Source: Prolixibacteraceae bacterium (GTDB taxonomy: Bacteria; Bacteroidota; Bacteroidia; Bacteroidales; Prolixibacteraceae). From it: a stretch of 64,000 bases of DNA. Shown in pieces: positions 1-8,709 of this stretch. The DNA lies in NCBI GenBank assembly GCA_021740385.1, contig JAIOZY010000022.1:1-64000 (forward strand), read 5' to 3'. The position numbers were made by a program, and so were the translations under genes. Within the stretch, counting starts at the first letter, position 1; every line of letters starts with the position of its first letter. The notes under the pieces are model-generated. The model was not told where the DNA came from. It saw only the letters and a program-made list of their open reading frames with translations, and made no database searches.

Positions 1-87
1 CTTTTCCAACTTACGGGAACGGCTCATGGTAAGAAGCTCTTCTTTCTCATCCATGGTTAGTTGTATTGGTTTTCCTATCCTTGCCAT
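1..87 (-). CDS. IS630-like transposase, N-terminal 29 residues (cut by window edge)
   Basis: The minus strand opens at ATG 87 and reads MARIGKPIQLTMDEKEELL and on to the window edge without a stop. This N-terminus resembles the start of IS630-family transposases and related helix-turn-helix proteins, which begin with a short basic strand followed by an acidic helix (family knowledge). The catalytic domain would lie beyond the edge, so it is impossible to tell whether the element is intact. An AT-rich stretch just upstream (88-130) could hold the element end, but I cannot define a terminal inverted repeat. It could instead be another HTH-containing protein. Confidence 0.5.
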   Translation of the reverse strand, partial: MARIGKPIQLTMDEKEELLTMSRSRKLEK

Positions 88-354
88 ATGACAAAGATAA
101 TAAAATATTAGTTAATTAACTTAGTAATTATCACACTAGATAATTTTATCAGTTAAAACTATGAATAAAGAAACATGGATTACCGGCAAGTAAACAGGAT
201 AATGTTTCCCGCCAAAATTGAAGCAAGCTGGTTGTCGGAAGAAGGCGAATACTCCTACACCCGCTCTCTTGTAACTGAATTTGAAAACCTGAAACACTGG
301 ATTAATTGTGTTAGTAATATCCATCGTCATTTTTTAATTGTTAAACTCAACGCC

Positions 355-1143
355 ATGAAGAACAGCTTTACCACAAAGAAATTCCCGGCAGTCCGAAAAG
401 CATCGGTTGATTTGCTGAATGCCGCCAGCCGTAAAAACATGATTCATGCTTTTGCGGAGGTCGATTTGACGGATGTACGTAACGCCATCCGCCGCATCAG
501 GCAATCCGAGAGAAAATACCTTTCGCTAAACGGGTACATTCAGTTTTGCGCAGCAAAAGCAGTCGAACAGCAAAAACAAATTCAGTCGTACCGCGATTTC
601 AGAAACCGGCTGATCATTTTCGATGATGTGGACATTAGCACAACTATCGAACGTAAAATAGGAGGTACGAGTGAAGTATTGCCAACCATTATTCGAAGTG
701 CCAATCGCAAAACGATGTTTGAAATTTCAGAAGAAATCAAAGATGCCAAAGAAAAGGAAATTGATGGTTCGGAGGTGTTCAAATCCATTAAAACCTACCT
801 GGCCATACCAGGGTTCATCCGCCACTTTGCGTTTCGCTTGCTCGATCGTTCTCCAAAACTGATGAAGAAAAAAGCCGGAACCATTATGGTAACCTCTGCC
901 AATGCAGGCAGTTCAGGAATGTTGTGGGGCGTTCCGGTTGCCAGTCACACACTGAATATTACCATCGGAGGAATCTTTAAAAAACCGGTTAAAAAAGATG
1001 AATCGTTAGAAGAACGGGAATTTCTCTGCCTCACGGTGAGTGTCGATCACGATATTGTTGACGGCGCACCGGCGGCACAGTTCATCCGGCGCTTCCTCCG
1101 GTTAATCGAAACACAAATGAGTCAAACAGAAAACAGAAAATAA
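355..1143 (+). CDS. Stand-alone 2-oxo acid dehydrogenase E2-type acyltransferase catalytic domain
   Basis: The 262-residue protein matches the catalytic core of dihydrolipoamide acyltransferases (E2). Near the C-terminus it has the active-site motif DHDIVDG (His232, Asp236), and a TSANAG strand at about 180-185. There is no lipoyl domain and no E1/E3-binding domain, so it is not a normal complex subunit; such lone E2-like proteins are found in Bacteroidota. I chose ATG 355 because the reading frame upstream, open back to 175, shows no family similarity and the E2-like core begins right after 355. The next gene starts one base after the stop, so the two are probably cotranscribed. The acyl substrate is unknown. 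The chloramphenicol-acetyltransferase-like fold would also allow other acyl transfers. Confidence 0.8.
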   Translation: MKNSFTTKKFPAVRKASVDLLNAASRKNMIHAFAEVDLTDVRNAIRRIRQSERKYLSLNGYIQFCAAKAVEQQKQIQSYRDFRNRLIIFDDVDISTTIERKIGGTSEVLPTIIRSANRKTMFEISEEIKDAKEKEIDGSEVFKSIKTYLAIPGFIRHFAFRLLDRSPKLMKKKAGTIMVTSANAGSSGMLWGVPVASHTLNITIGGIFKKPVKKDESLEEREFLCLTVSVDHDIVDGAPAAQFIRRFLRLIETQMSQTENRK

Positions 1144-1144
1144 A

Positions 1145-1615
1145 ATGAAAAACATCGAAATTAAGCCAATCGGCCAAATTAAAAAATCAGGAGATCAAAT
1201 TTTAATTGAAATTGATAAAGAATACCTGCCGGGTTTAAAAGGATTGGAGGATTTCAGCCATGCGCAAATAGTTTGGTGGGGGCACCTCAGCGATTCAACC
1301 GAAAACCGAAAACAACTGGTTTTGAGTAAACTTTTCAAGAAAGGCCCCGAACAAAACGGTGTATTCTCCACCCGTGCGCCCATGCGACCCAACCCGGTTT
1401 TAATCAGTACGGTGAAAATTCAGAGAATAGATTCAGAAAAAGGAATTTTCATTCAGTTTATCGATGCAGAACCCGGAACACCGGTACTGGATATTAAACC
1501 TTATCAACCCATGGAACGTGTAAAAACCGTAACATCGCCAAAATGGTGCCGCCATTGGCCGAAATGGCAGGAAGAAGCTGCACAATTTAACTGGGCCGAG
1601 GAGATAAATTTTTAA
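1145..1615 (+). CDS. trmO: TrmO-like tRNA (adenine-N6)-methyltransferase, TsaA/YaeB family
   Basis: The 156-residue protein begins with the family's IKPIGQIK strand and carries the signature segment FSTRAPMRPNPV (about residues 75-86) followed by DAEPGTPVLDIKPY. This is the beta-barrel fold of TrmO, which N6-methylates t6A37 to m6t6A37 in threonine-type tRNAs using S-adenosylmethionine (family knowledge). It is shorter than E. coli TrmO (about 235 residues) and lacks the C-terminal domain, as many TsaA-family members do, so the exact RNA substrate is inferred. It follows the E2-like gene with a one-base gap, suggesting one transcript. The link between the two functions is not obvious. Confidence 0.8.
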   Translation: MKNIEIKPIGQIKKSGDQILIEIDKEYLPGLKGLEDFSHAQIVWWGHLSDSTENRKQLVLSKLFKKGPEQNGVFSTRAPMRPNPVLISTVKIQRIDSEKGIFIQFIDAEPGTPVLDIKPYQPMERVKTVTSPKWCRHWPKWQEEAAQFNWAEEINF

Positions 1616-1643
1616 CAGATAACAAATAAAACCTTAATTGATT

Positions 1644-2036
1644 ATGAAATTCATTATCACTTTATTTGTTTTACTTCATGGCTGGGTGCACATTTGGTAT
1701 TTGCTGCTGGCCGGAAATATTGTGAAATACACCCCCGACATGGGCTGGACCGGACATTCCTGTTTGCTGTCCGGATGGATGGGAGAAAGTACTCTTAGAC
1801 CATTGGCGGCTCTCCTTTACCTGATCGCAGCCATTTTGTTTACGGCAACCGGCATTGGCTATTATTCGGGGAAATCATGGTTTATTAATTCAATGATCAT
1901 CTCAACTATTTTTTCATCTCTGTTGATCATTACTGTTTTTGACGGCAAATTTGAATTGCTTGTACAAAAAGGGTTGGTCGGCCTGATCATTAATATTGCC
2001 TTGCTGGCGTGGGCGCTGATTGGAAAATCGGTTTGA
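1644..2036 (+). CDS. Small four-helix membrane protein, unknown function
   Basis: The 130-residue protein is almost entirely hydrophobic, with about four predicted membrane helices (roughly 3-25, 48-68, 75-97 and 105-125). The N-terminal helix contains an aromatic/His stretch (LLHGWVHIWYLLL). The frame also offers a TTG six bases upstream, but ATG 1644 is the better start. I do not recognise a family. It sits 28 bases after trmO and 17 bases before a secreted protein gene on the same strand. Confidence 0.65.
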   Translation: MKFIITLFVLLHGWVHIWYLLLAGNIVKYTPDMGWTGHSCLLSGWMGESTLRPLAALLYLIAAILFTATGIGYYSGKSWFINSMIISTIFSSLLIITVFDGKFELLVQKGLVGLIINIALLAWALIGKSV

Positions 2037-2053
2037 TACAGAAACTAAAAATA

Positions 2054-2902
2054 ATGATGAAATTAAAATGCACATACAAATACCTTCTCGTCTTATTTCT
2101 ACTTGCGTTTACATTTCTTTCGTCAGCACAAGAAAAGCAAGACAAAAAGAATGATGTTCGTTTTCGTGTATCCGCCGGACTAAATCTCTATCAGGCATTC
2201 AGTCAGAAAAAAAACTCCATGGTCATGAAAATGGGTTACCCCGTTTTCAAAGGCTCTGCATTTCAGGTAGGCGGAAAAATTATTTGGCCCGGACAAAAAG
2301 TGATGCACAACCTCAATCTCGACGTTTCGCACCTGCCGACAATGATTTCCGATGATGGATTGGGCAACAATTTCCTTTTGCAAAAAAACCAAAGTAAGCT
2401 CACAAGTATTCAGCTCGAACATCAGATGGAACGAACCTTAATCAGTTATCAATCCTTAGATATGAATATTGCCCCTTTGGCAGGGTTGGATTTTCAAATG
2501 AGAAATATAGTTTACACGGGTAATGCCAGGGAACATACTACAGATATGAACCTGTTTTTAGGAATTCGATCTGTTCCCCGTTTTTATTTCAATAATACAT
2601 TAAGCATTCAGGGTGGATTTGATTCCTTTTTTTACCTGCCTTACCTTAATACAGGGATGTTGAAAAAATGGGATAGCCAAAAGAACCTTGTTGAAAAGAC
2701 CATCTATCGGGCGTTTTACTACAGAACCAGATTTCATGCTTCGATAAACTATAAAATGAAGGACGGAAAAAGCTTACGCTTGGGTTACAGAAACGAAAAA
2801 ACAGTAGGATTCGCAAATGGCAAGCCCTTGTTTTATATTGAAAAACTGGTTCATCATCGAATGGAAAGATATAACACAATCTTTTTAGAATATGAATTTT
2901 AA
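2054..2902 (+). CDS. Exported protein, probably outer-membrane or periplasmic, unknown function
   Basis: The start at ATG 2054 gives a 282-residue protein with a clear signal peptide (KYLLVLFLLAFTFLSSAQ) ending at an SAQ cleavage site. The frame is open back to 2009, but that would put an unlikely soluble tail in front of the signal. The mature part has alternating hydrophobic/polar strands and ends in an aromatic residue (EYEF), typical of outer-membrane beta-barrels in this phylum, though I recognise no domain. The next gene overlaps its end by 11 bases. Confidence 0.6.
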   Translation: MMKLKCTYKYLLVLFLLAFTFLSSAQEKQDKKNDVRFRVSAGLNLYQAFSQKKNSMVMKMGYPVFKGSAFQVGGKIIWPGQKVMHNLNLDVSHLPTMISDDGLGNNFLLQKNQSKLTSIQLEHQMERTLISYQSLDMNIAPLAGLDFQMRNIVYTGNAREHTTDMNLFLGIRSVPRFYFNNTLSIQGGFDSFFYLPYLNTGMLKKWDSQKNLVEKTIYRAFYYRTRFHASINYKMKDGKSLRLGYRNEKTVGFANGKPLFYIEKLVHHRMERYNTIFLEYEF

Positions 2903-3704
2903 AAAACCGACTATGAGAAAGCTAAGCAAAATATTCATGCTTGCTTTCCTGTTATCATCCTGTACCGGGTTCATAGCAGAAATGGATGCAGATAAAAACT
3001 GGGAGCTCAGTGAAAACGGACCTGTAAAACTTTATTACAAGAAAACGGGAGCCAGTGGGGTTTCATCTCCTTCAGCAGAACAGGTTCAAGCTATTCTTAG
3101 TAATCAAAAATACTATTATTTGGCTATCCAGGATAGTATTCAAAAAAACTTCAGCGAACCGGTACTTATTTATTTGTATAACAAAGACCAGGCAAAAGAA
3201 TCCATTGGAACATCAGGTGGAGGGCTGTCTCAATCCCGGTACATGACGATCTATTATGCCTTTATTCATGATATTAAACCCTACACCGACCATTTCGGTA
3301 TAAAAAATCCTATTGTGGGTGCACATGAAATGGTTCATATTATTTCGCACAACCTGTTGGGCAATCCGGGAACCAAGATGATGAGTGAGGGATATGCGGT
3401 TTGGCTGGATGGGAGCTACGGAAGAAAAAACATCAACTATTTTATCAGAAAGTTTAAAAAAGAGTATCCTGAATATATAATGACCCCAACACAGTTATTG
3501 AATGAGTCCATTGCAGATGAGATAATCTATTATCCTAACGCAGGAATATTAACACGCTACTGGGTAAGACAATTCGGTATTGAAAAAATAAACAAGCTCT
3601 TTCCGGCAGGCAGGAAAAATTTGAAAGAACAATTTGAAAAAATTACGGATACTTCCTGGGATAAGATGGAAAGCCATTACAGCAATTATCTCGAGAATTT
3701 ATAA
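2892..3704 (+). CDS. Lipoprotein with HExxH metallopeptidase-like motif
   Basis: The 270-residue protein has a lipoprotein signal ending in LLSSC (Cys24 from this start). Its centre holds HEMVH (145-149) followed about 17 residues later by SEGYAVWLDG, the HExxH...E arrangement of gluzincin metallopeptidases; His145 and His149 plus Glu166 would bind zinc and Glu146 would be the base. This resembles the peptidase MA-like group (inference). The start is uncertain: ATG 2892 overlaps the previous gene by 11 bases, and ATG 2913 (MRKLSK) would give an equally good, shorter signal. It probably faces the periplasm or cell surface. Substrate unknown. Confidence 0.65.
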   Translation: MNFKKPTMRKLSKIFMLAFLLSSCTGFIAEMDADKNWELSENGPVKLYYKKTGASGVSSPSAEQVQAILSNQKYYYLAIQDSIQKNFSEPVLIYLYNKDQAKESIGTSGGGLSQSRYMTIYYAFIHDIKPYTDHFGIKNPIVGAHEMVHIISHNLLGNPGTKMMSEGYAVWLDGSYGRKNINYFIRKFKKEYPEYIMTPTQLLNESIADEIIYYPNAGILTRYWVRQFGIEKINKLFPAGRKNLKEQFEKITDTSWDKMESHYSNYLENL

Positions 3705-4380
3705 TCCGATAAACCTGAGAAATTCTAATAATTACGAACTATTTCAAAGCTCTGGGAATTTTATTTGGCCTGGAGATTAAGGTAAAGCCTTTTTACATGC
3801 ATTTGCTGCAATGGGATGAAAACAAATTTCTTGCAAAAACCTGTGTGAAAAAACGCCCCCTCTGGCTATCCCTGTGGTGATATTCGGACTGCTGATGGTG
3901 GCTTTAATATAATACATTTAATTAACCACTGAAAATGAAATTTCCTTAAATCGCGCATAAAATTCCGCTTTAACCGGTCACGGTACTCCAAACCACTTGC
4001 CGATATTTCGTCATCTGACGATATTTCGGCAAATATTAAATATTTTTTAAATCTTGGGGATATTCATTAAAAATTCCAACATCTTGTATGTCTGCCCTAT
4101 ACGATTGCAAGGTGTGTTAGTGTCTGAATTTTGGCACATGCCTTGTTTTCTGTTCTGCCATAAAATATAAAATACAAAAAAATGAAACAATTGCAATGCA
4201 GCGAATTTGAGCAAGAGGTCGTTGATATTGATAAAAAATTTGTGGATTACCATCAAAAAATACCATTGAAAATGTTTTAGAAAAATAAAATAAAATGCAT
4301 TAAAGCCATGAAAAATAGCAAGCAAGAAATCATATTATTCCGGCAAAACTCGAAATATTTAACAATGAAAGGAGGATAAC
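3705..4380 (+). other. 676-base gap with only short ORFs; possible gene remnants
   Basis: No full gene is supported here. Short open frames include 4182-4280 (32 codons, begins MKQLQC) and 4308-4379 (23 codons, begins MKNSKQEIILF), the latter ending one base before the next gene's start. A run near 3868-3912 reads like the end of a membrane helix (PVVIFGLLMVALI) in a frame with no start, which could be the tail of a decayed gene. I see no convincing terminator or RNA. Confidence 0.35.
4368..4375 (+). promoter_or_regulatory. Strong Shine-Dalgarno (AAAGGAGG) before the hydrolase
   Basis: AAAGGAGG lies five bases upstream of ATG 4381. Near-perfect anti-SD complementarity is uncommon in Bacteroidota, whose genes usually lack it, and none of the neighbours in this window shows one as good. 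The site also lies inside the last codons of the 23-codon ORF that ends at 4379, so translation of the two could be coupled. Confidence 0.7.
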
Positions 4381-5172
4381 ATGAAAATTACAACAACTGA
4401 TAATATTGAATTACATTACAGCACATTCGGCGAAAAAAATAATACTCCCGTGGTTTTAATTCATGGCCTCGGGGCCGATCTATATATGTGGAAGCCTCAA
4501 ATTCAATCATTACCCGGCGAGGGTTTGTTTCTGATAGTTCCTGACATGCGGGGACACGGGAAAACTTCAAGTGTAAACACTTTCAGAATAAAAGACTGCG
4601 CCCGGGACATCAGCGAATTACTTGACCACATGAACTATTCCACTGCAATCATTGCCGGCGTAAGTATGGGGGGAGTTATTGCCCAACAATTCGCCTGCGA
4701 TTTCCCGGGTAAAACCGAAAAGCTGATTGTTACAGACAGCTTCAGCGAAGTGGCAACCTTATCCGAAAAAATGGGCGGATGGATGCAATGGCTCACGATG
4801 AAGCTTTCGCCCCGACTGTTGATTAAATCAATGGAAAAGGTTTATAAAGGGCCTGAAATGGAAGGTACACTCACCTATTTCAGGGAGTCCATGAGTAATA
4901 CAGACACAAAGCAAATCCTGAAGGCCAGGTCGGCACTAAACCGGTTTAACATCAAAGAACGGCTGAAGGAAATCCAGGCACCAAGTCTGATATTGGTTGG
5001 CGATGGTTTTGGCAAGTTCGCCATCAACATGGCAAAAAAAACGGCCAATCATATTCCCGGCGCCGGGTTCAAAATACTCAATGGAGGCCTCGACCCTTCC
5101 AATATGGTTGTGAAGGAGACTTTTAATAACGAGTTTCTCAAATTTATTAGGAATGGTCATCCTCATGAATAA
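4381..5172 (+). CDS. Alpha/beta hydrolase with an apparently missing catalytic His
   Basis: The 263-residue protein has the oxyanion segment [10 protein letters not shown], the nucleophile elbow GVSMGG (Ser95) and the acid region LILVGDG (Asp208). In active relatives the C-terminal strand continues into a G-H motif with the catalytic His, but here the matching segment reads [10 protein letters not shown] (about 234-243), with Leu/Asp where His is expected. It may be catalytically altered or use another residue. It leads a run of same-strand genes up to 9558 that may form one or two transcripts. The strong ribosome binding site implies efficient translation. Confidence 0.8.
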   Translation: MKITTTDNIELHYSTFGEKNNTPVVLIHGLGADLYMWKPQIQSLPGEGLFLIVPDMRGHGKTSSVNTFRIKDCARDISELLDHMNYSTAIIAGVSMGGVIAQQFACDFPGKTEKLIVTDSFSEVATLSEKMGGWMQWLTMKLSPRLLIKSMEKVYKGPEMEGTLTYFRESMSNTDTKQILKARSALNRFNIKERLKEIQAPSLILVGDGFGKFAINMAKKTANHIPGAGFKILNGGLDPSNMVVKETFNNEFLKFIRNGHPHE

Positions 5173-5202
5173 ACAAATCATTAACCTATAAAATTAAATA
5201 TT

Positions 5203-5832
5203 ATGAAACTTCCATTTACATCAGAACAGTTTTTCCAGATAATAAATGACTATAATACAACATTATTTCCTGCACAAATTATTATTCCATTAATCGGACT
5301 CATAATTTTAGGCCTTCTGCATAGTAAAAACGGCTTCAAGGATAAAACCATAGGTTTATTTTTAGGTATGGTATGGCTATGGATTGGTTTTGCCTATCAT
5401 TTAGCATTTTTTACGTCTATAAATAAAGCTGCATACGGTTTTGGAGTTTTGTTTATTCTACAAGGTATATTCTTTATTATTGAAGTATTTCGAAATAAAC
5501 TTCAATTTCAGTTTAATAAATCTGTCAAGGATTACATCGGTTATTTTTTCATTTTATTTGGATTAATCATATATCCTGTAATATCATTTTTTCTGGAAAG
5601 CTCATTTTCTCAGACTATTACACTCGGATTGCCCTGCCCCACTACCATTATGACCTTTGGATTTCTTATGCTAACGGGCAAGAAACTATCCAAATATCTA
5701 ATTATTATACCAATCATTTGGGCAATAATCGGAACTGGTGCTGCCACTAAATTTGGGGTATATCATGATTACTTAATGCCATTGGCAGCAATTATTACAA
5801 CAATATTTCTATTGAAAAGGAAAAAAGAATAA
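5203..5832 (+). CDS. DUF6064-like integral membrane protein
   Basis: The 209-residue protein has about six hydrophobic helices and opens with PFTSEQFFQIINDYN, like the conserved N-terminus of DUF6064 membrane proteins (from memory, not searched). It also has the LGLPCPTTI segment in the second half. Function is unknown for the family. The gene is distinctly more AT-rich than its neighbours, which may reflect recent transfer or simply a membrane protein's codon bias. It ends three bases before the next gene. Confidence 0.7.
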   Translation: MKLPFTSEQFFQIINDYNTTLFPAQIIIPLIGLIILGLLHSKNGFKDKTIGLFLGMVWLWIGFAYHLAFFTSINKAAYGFGVLFILQGIFFIIEVFRNKLQFQFNKSVKDYIGYFFILFGLIIYPVISFFLESSFSQTITLGLPCPTTIMTFGFLMLTGKKLSKYLIIIPIIWAIIGTGAATKFGVYHDYLMPLAAIITTIFLLKRKKE

Positions 5833-5835
5833 ACA

Positions 5836-6756
5836 ATGAAAACATTAGAATTTATTCTAAAAACGCTTCTATTATCAACGGTCATGCTGTTAGTTACGAT
5901 AATCATCAGCATGTTCAGGCCGTTATCGGCAGAAGGTAATACCACCCACGATGAGGGAACCATTATGCTATTGCTACTGTCCGTTACTACGGTTTATGCC
6001 TTCGTTATTGGAATAGTAATAAAAAATGCGAGAGGCAGCAGGTTGCAGCTTATACTTGGCCTGATGATCGCATTTTACGGTGTACAAACAGTAATTGGGC
6101 AAATTGAAGCCATATTTTTTCTCACTTCTTTGGGTGAAAAGTTGGGAGCAGGTAGTGCTCCTGTCCTGCAAATGCCACTTCATTTTATTGTCTCCCAGTT
6201 CATTGTATGGGGGGCTGTAACGCTTGTCGGCATTCCCCTTGCCGTAGTGCTTTATGACAGAAGGAAAAATGAAAAACGAGCTCCTGTTCAATGGATTCCC
6301 AAAATGAGCAACAGGGAGTGGTTGAGCAAGCTGGGTATCCTCATTATTGCTTACGAATTATTGTATTTTGGTTTTGGGTATTTTATGGCATGGAAAAATC
6401 CTGTCATACAAGCTTTCTACCAGGGAACGGATCCCGGCAGTTTTTTTGCACAATTGGCAAATGTGGCAAAAGAGACTCCAGGATTATACGGACTGCAGGC
6501 ATTCCGTTCATTACTCTGGCTGGTCATTGCATTCCCTGTTATAAGCATGCTCAGTCATAAAAGGTGGTTAGGTGCAATTATGACAGGTTTATTTGTGAGC
6601 CTCCCCATGAATATCCCTCACATTATACCCAATCCTTACATGCCGGCAGATGTGAGAGCTATTCATTTTACCGAAACAGTGATTTCCAACTTTATTTTTG
6701 GTGTGCTTCTCTTTTGGTTATTCAGATCAAAACCAACGAAACAAATCTCATATTAA
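5836..6756 (+). CDS. Integral membrane protein, paralogue of the one at 8710-9558
   Basis: The 306-residue protein has about seven or eight membrane helices. Its second half contains YFGFGYFMAWKNPVIQAFYQ, then SFFAQLAN, QAFRSLLW and, near the end, IPHIIPNPYMPADVRAIHFTE. The same order of motifs recurs in the gene at 8710-9558, so the two are ancient paralogues within one cluster. I do not recognise a named family. Position between a DUF6064 gene and a hydrolase with short spacers suggests cotranscription. Confidence 0.7.
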   Translation: MKTLEFILKTLLLSTVMLLVTIIISMFRPLSAEGNTTHDEGTIMLLLLSVTTVYAFVIGIVIKNARGSRLQLILGLMIAFYGVQTVIGQIEAIFFLTSLGEKLGAGSAPVLQMPLHFIVSQFIVWGAVTLVGIPLAVVLYDRRKNEKRAPVQWIPKMSNREWLSKLGILIIAYELLYFGFGYFMAWKNPVIQAFYQGTDPGSFFAQLANVAKETPGLYGLQAFRSLLWLVIAFPVISMLSHKRWLGAIMTGLFVSLPMNIPHIIPNPYMPADVRAIHFTETVISNFIFGVLLFWLFRSKPTKQISY

Positions 6757-6768
6757 ACCTATTGTGCC

Positions 6769-7662
6769 ATGAACAAACACATTTTATTCGATAAACTAAC
6801 TGCTAGTATTGCTTCAGCTACCTTGGGTAAAAACAAATTTTTTTCGGAAAGTTTAGAAAGCCCGGGATATAAAGATTTCCTGGAAGATATAACAGTGTGC
6901 GTACCCTCACTCGAGGAGGGCATTCATGAAACAGAAGCTAAAACGCCTGTTGGGAAAATGGATCCGGCTTATTATGTTGCCCAGTGGAAAGGAAACAGTT
7001 ATCCAACCATTATCTACCATCATGGAAACAACGAGCGGCCTTTTGATTTTAGCCGCTTTTCCAAAAACAGCTTCAAAAATATCTTTTTGGATTCAAAAGA
7101 ACCCGTTGATGCCAATTTAATAGCCATAAGAGCAGCCTTTCATAATGCATCGGTGAAGGATTACCAGAAAAAAGTAAACCACCTGTCCAATTTTGTTGGG
7201 ATGCTGTCTGTTTCGGTCAGGCTTGTTGAAGAAATTATACATCGCTTGAAAGAGCAAGCAGTGAATCCTGTGCTGGTTTCAGGCATTAGCCTTGGTGGGT
7301 GGGTCACCAACCTTCACCGTGCCTATTACAACACAGCCAATGCCTATGTGCCTCTTTTGGCCGGAGCTGCGCTGGATCACCTTTTCACGGATTCGGGGTA
7401 CAGAAAAATGGATGGGCACTTGGCCCGGAAGCATCCAGAAAAAATTAAAGAAACACTCAATTTCGAAGAAGATTTTCAAAAGGTAAAAATCAATAATGTC
7501 TTTCCGTTACTAGGGAAATACGACGAGTACATTCAATACGAAAGGCAACGAAAATCTTACAGCACCGATAACATCAAAGTACTTAATACAGGCCATATTA
7601 CAGGTTTTATGGCTACAGACGAACTGAGGCAGCATATAATCAGCGTTTTATCAAAATTATAA
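6769..7662 (+). CDS. Alpha/beta hydrolase family protein with intact triad
   Basis: The 297-residue protein has an alpha/beta-hydrolase core: a YPTIIYHHGNN oxyanion segment (about 78-88), nucleophile elbow GISLGG (about 171-176), an acid in GKYDEY and the terminal His in NTGHITGF. The triad that looks damaged in the gene at 4381 is complete here. There is no signal peptide, so it is probably cytoplasmic. Twelve bases separate it from the preceding membrane protein gene. The substrate cannot be told. Confidence 0.75.
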   Translation: MNKHILFDKLTASIASATLGKNKFFSESLESPGYKDFLEDITVCVPSLEEGIHETEAKTPVGKMDPAYYVAQWKGNSYPTIIYHHGNNERPFDFSRFSKNSFKNIFLDSKEPVDANLIAIRAAFHNASVKDYQKKVNHLSNFVGMLSVSVRLVEEIIHRLKEQAVNPVLVSGISLGGWVTNLHRAYYNTANAYVPLLAGAALDHLFTDSGYRKMDGHLARKHPEKIKETLNFEEDFQKVKINNVFPLLGKYDEYIQYERQRKSYSTDNIKVLNTGHITGFMATDELRQHIISVLSKL

Positions 7663-7694
7663 ACAACCACAATTGCAATAAAAAAGAATTAACC

Positions 7695-8705
7695 ATGAAA
7701 ACTTTAATTACCGTACTTGTTATTACTATTTTGGCAAGCTGTTCTGTTAAAAACAGCAGAACCATAGAAAACATTCTCAACTCCTCGTTTAGGGTCTATC
7801 AAATATCCGGATACCAGGGTCCCAAAATCGACATCAAAAAAGATAGTCTTGCTCAGTTTCTGACTGCTCTGCATTACAATATTCCGCTTTCTGAAATTGA
7901 AAGTGCATTGAAATGGAGTTCTGAGACAATGGAGAGGAACATCAATGCCCTTATTGATAATAAATTACTTTTAAAAAAGGGAGATTACTATCAACCAACC
8001 CTGGGGATATTCAACCTGGAGCGAGGAAATTTATTAGAAGAAAAGGCGCAAAAAGTAGCGAATGAAATTGCAGACAGTATATGCAATTGGCTACCGGAAA
8101 TAAAAACAATACATAATGAAATGAACATTTCACAGCACCATGATTTTCGTGAATTGTCACTATTTTATTTGATCAATGTCATCCTCGATAATTTTCAAAT
8201 CCAACGGGTGGAAGAAGAATTTTTAAACCAAAAGCGACCTTTAAGAAATGGAAGCCGTTATTACCTGGCCATTGTTGAGGATGATCCTGCCAACACAACC
8301 GAACCTTTCGGGATGTATGGCAACCGGGGACTCCTTTGGAATGATTCTACCGGCATTTGCGTATTTGGCAATAAACGAATGAAGTCAAATGTTGGTTGGG
8401 ATAATTATAAAGACAAGAACATTCATGTTTTTGATAAACATGATACGCAGTTGATAAACCATAAAATGCCGGATGCATTTTTCCCATGTCTGCTCGATAT
8501 CCTGAAAAGGAACAAAGCAAATTTTGAAGCAACATACCGCGAGTTAAATTTTGATGAAGAAGTTTCCTTTGAAGAATTTTTCATCTTTTGGTACCATTGG
8601 ATTTATACGGAAACGGCTGATGTTCTCATTGCAAAAGACATCATTCAAGAACCGCAAAACGAAATGTTTTATTATCAGGTTGCGGTGAATTTTTTAAATC
8701 AGTGA
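7695..8705 (+). CDS. Lipoprotein of unknown function with a possible winged-helix-like segment
   Basis: The 336-residue protein begins with a short lipoprotein signal ending in ILASC (Cys16). Residues about 40-100 (IPLSEIESALKWSSETMERNINALIDNKLLLKKGDYY, in parts) look like a winged-helix arrangement, odd for an exported lipoprotein. The C-terminal part is rich in aromatic and acidic residues. I do not recognise the family. Its stop is four bases from the next gene, so it is very likely cotranscribed with the membrane protein that follows. Confidence 0.6.
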   Translation: MKTLITVLVITILASCSVKNSRTIENILNSSFRVYQISGYQGPKIDIKKDSLAQFLTALHYNIPLSEIESALKWSSETMERNINALIDNKLLLKKGDYYQPTLGIFNLERGNLLEEKAQKVANEIADSICNWLPEIKTIHNEMNISQHHDFRELSLFYLINVILDNFQIQRVEEEFLNQKRPLRNGSRYYLAIVEDDPANTTEPFGMYGNRGLLWNDSTGICVFGNKRMKSNVGWDNYKDKNIHVFDKHDTQLINHKMPDAFFPCLLDILKRNKANFEATYRELNFDEEVSFEEFFIFWYHWIYTETADVLIAKDIIQEPQNEMFYYQVAVNFLNQ

Positions 8706-8709
8706 GATC

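Noticed and set aside
175-354. 5' extension of the E2-like gene to ATG 175
   Set aside because: The extra 60 residues show no similarity to the family, and the E2-like core begins right after ATG 355.
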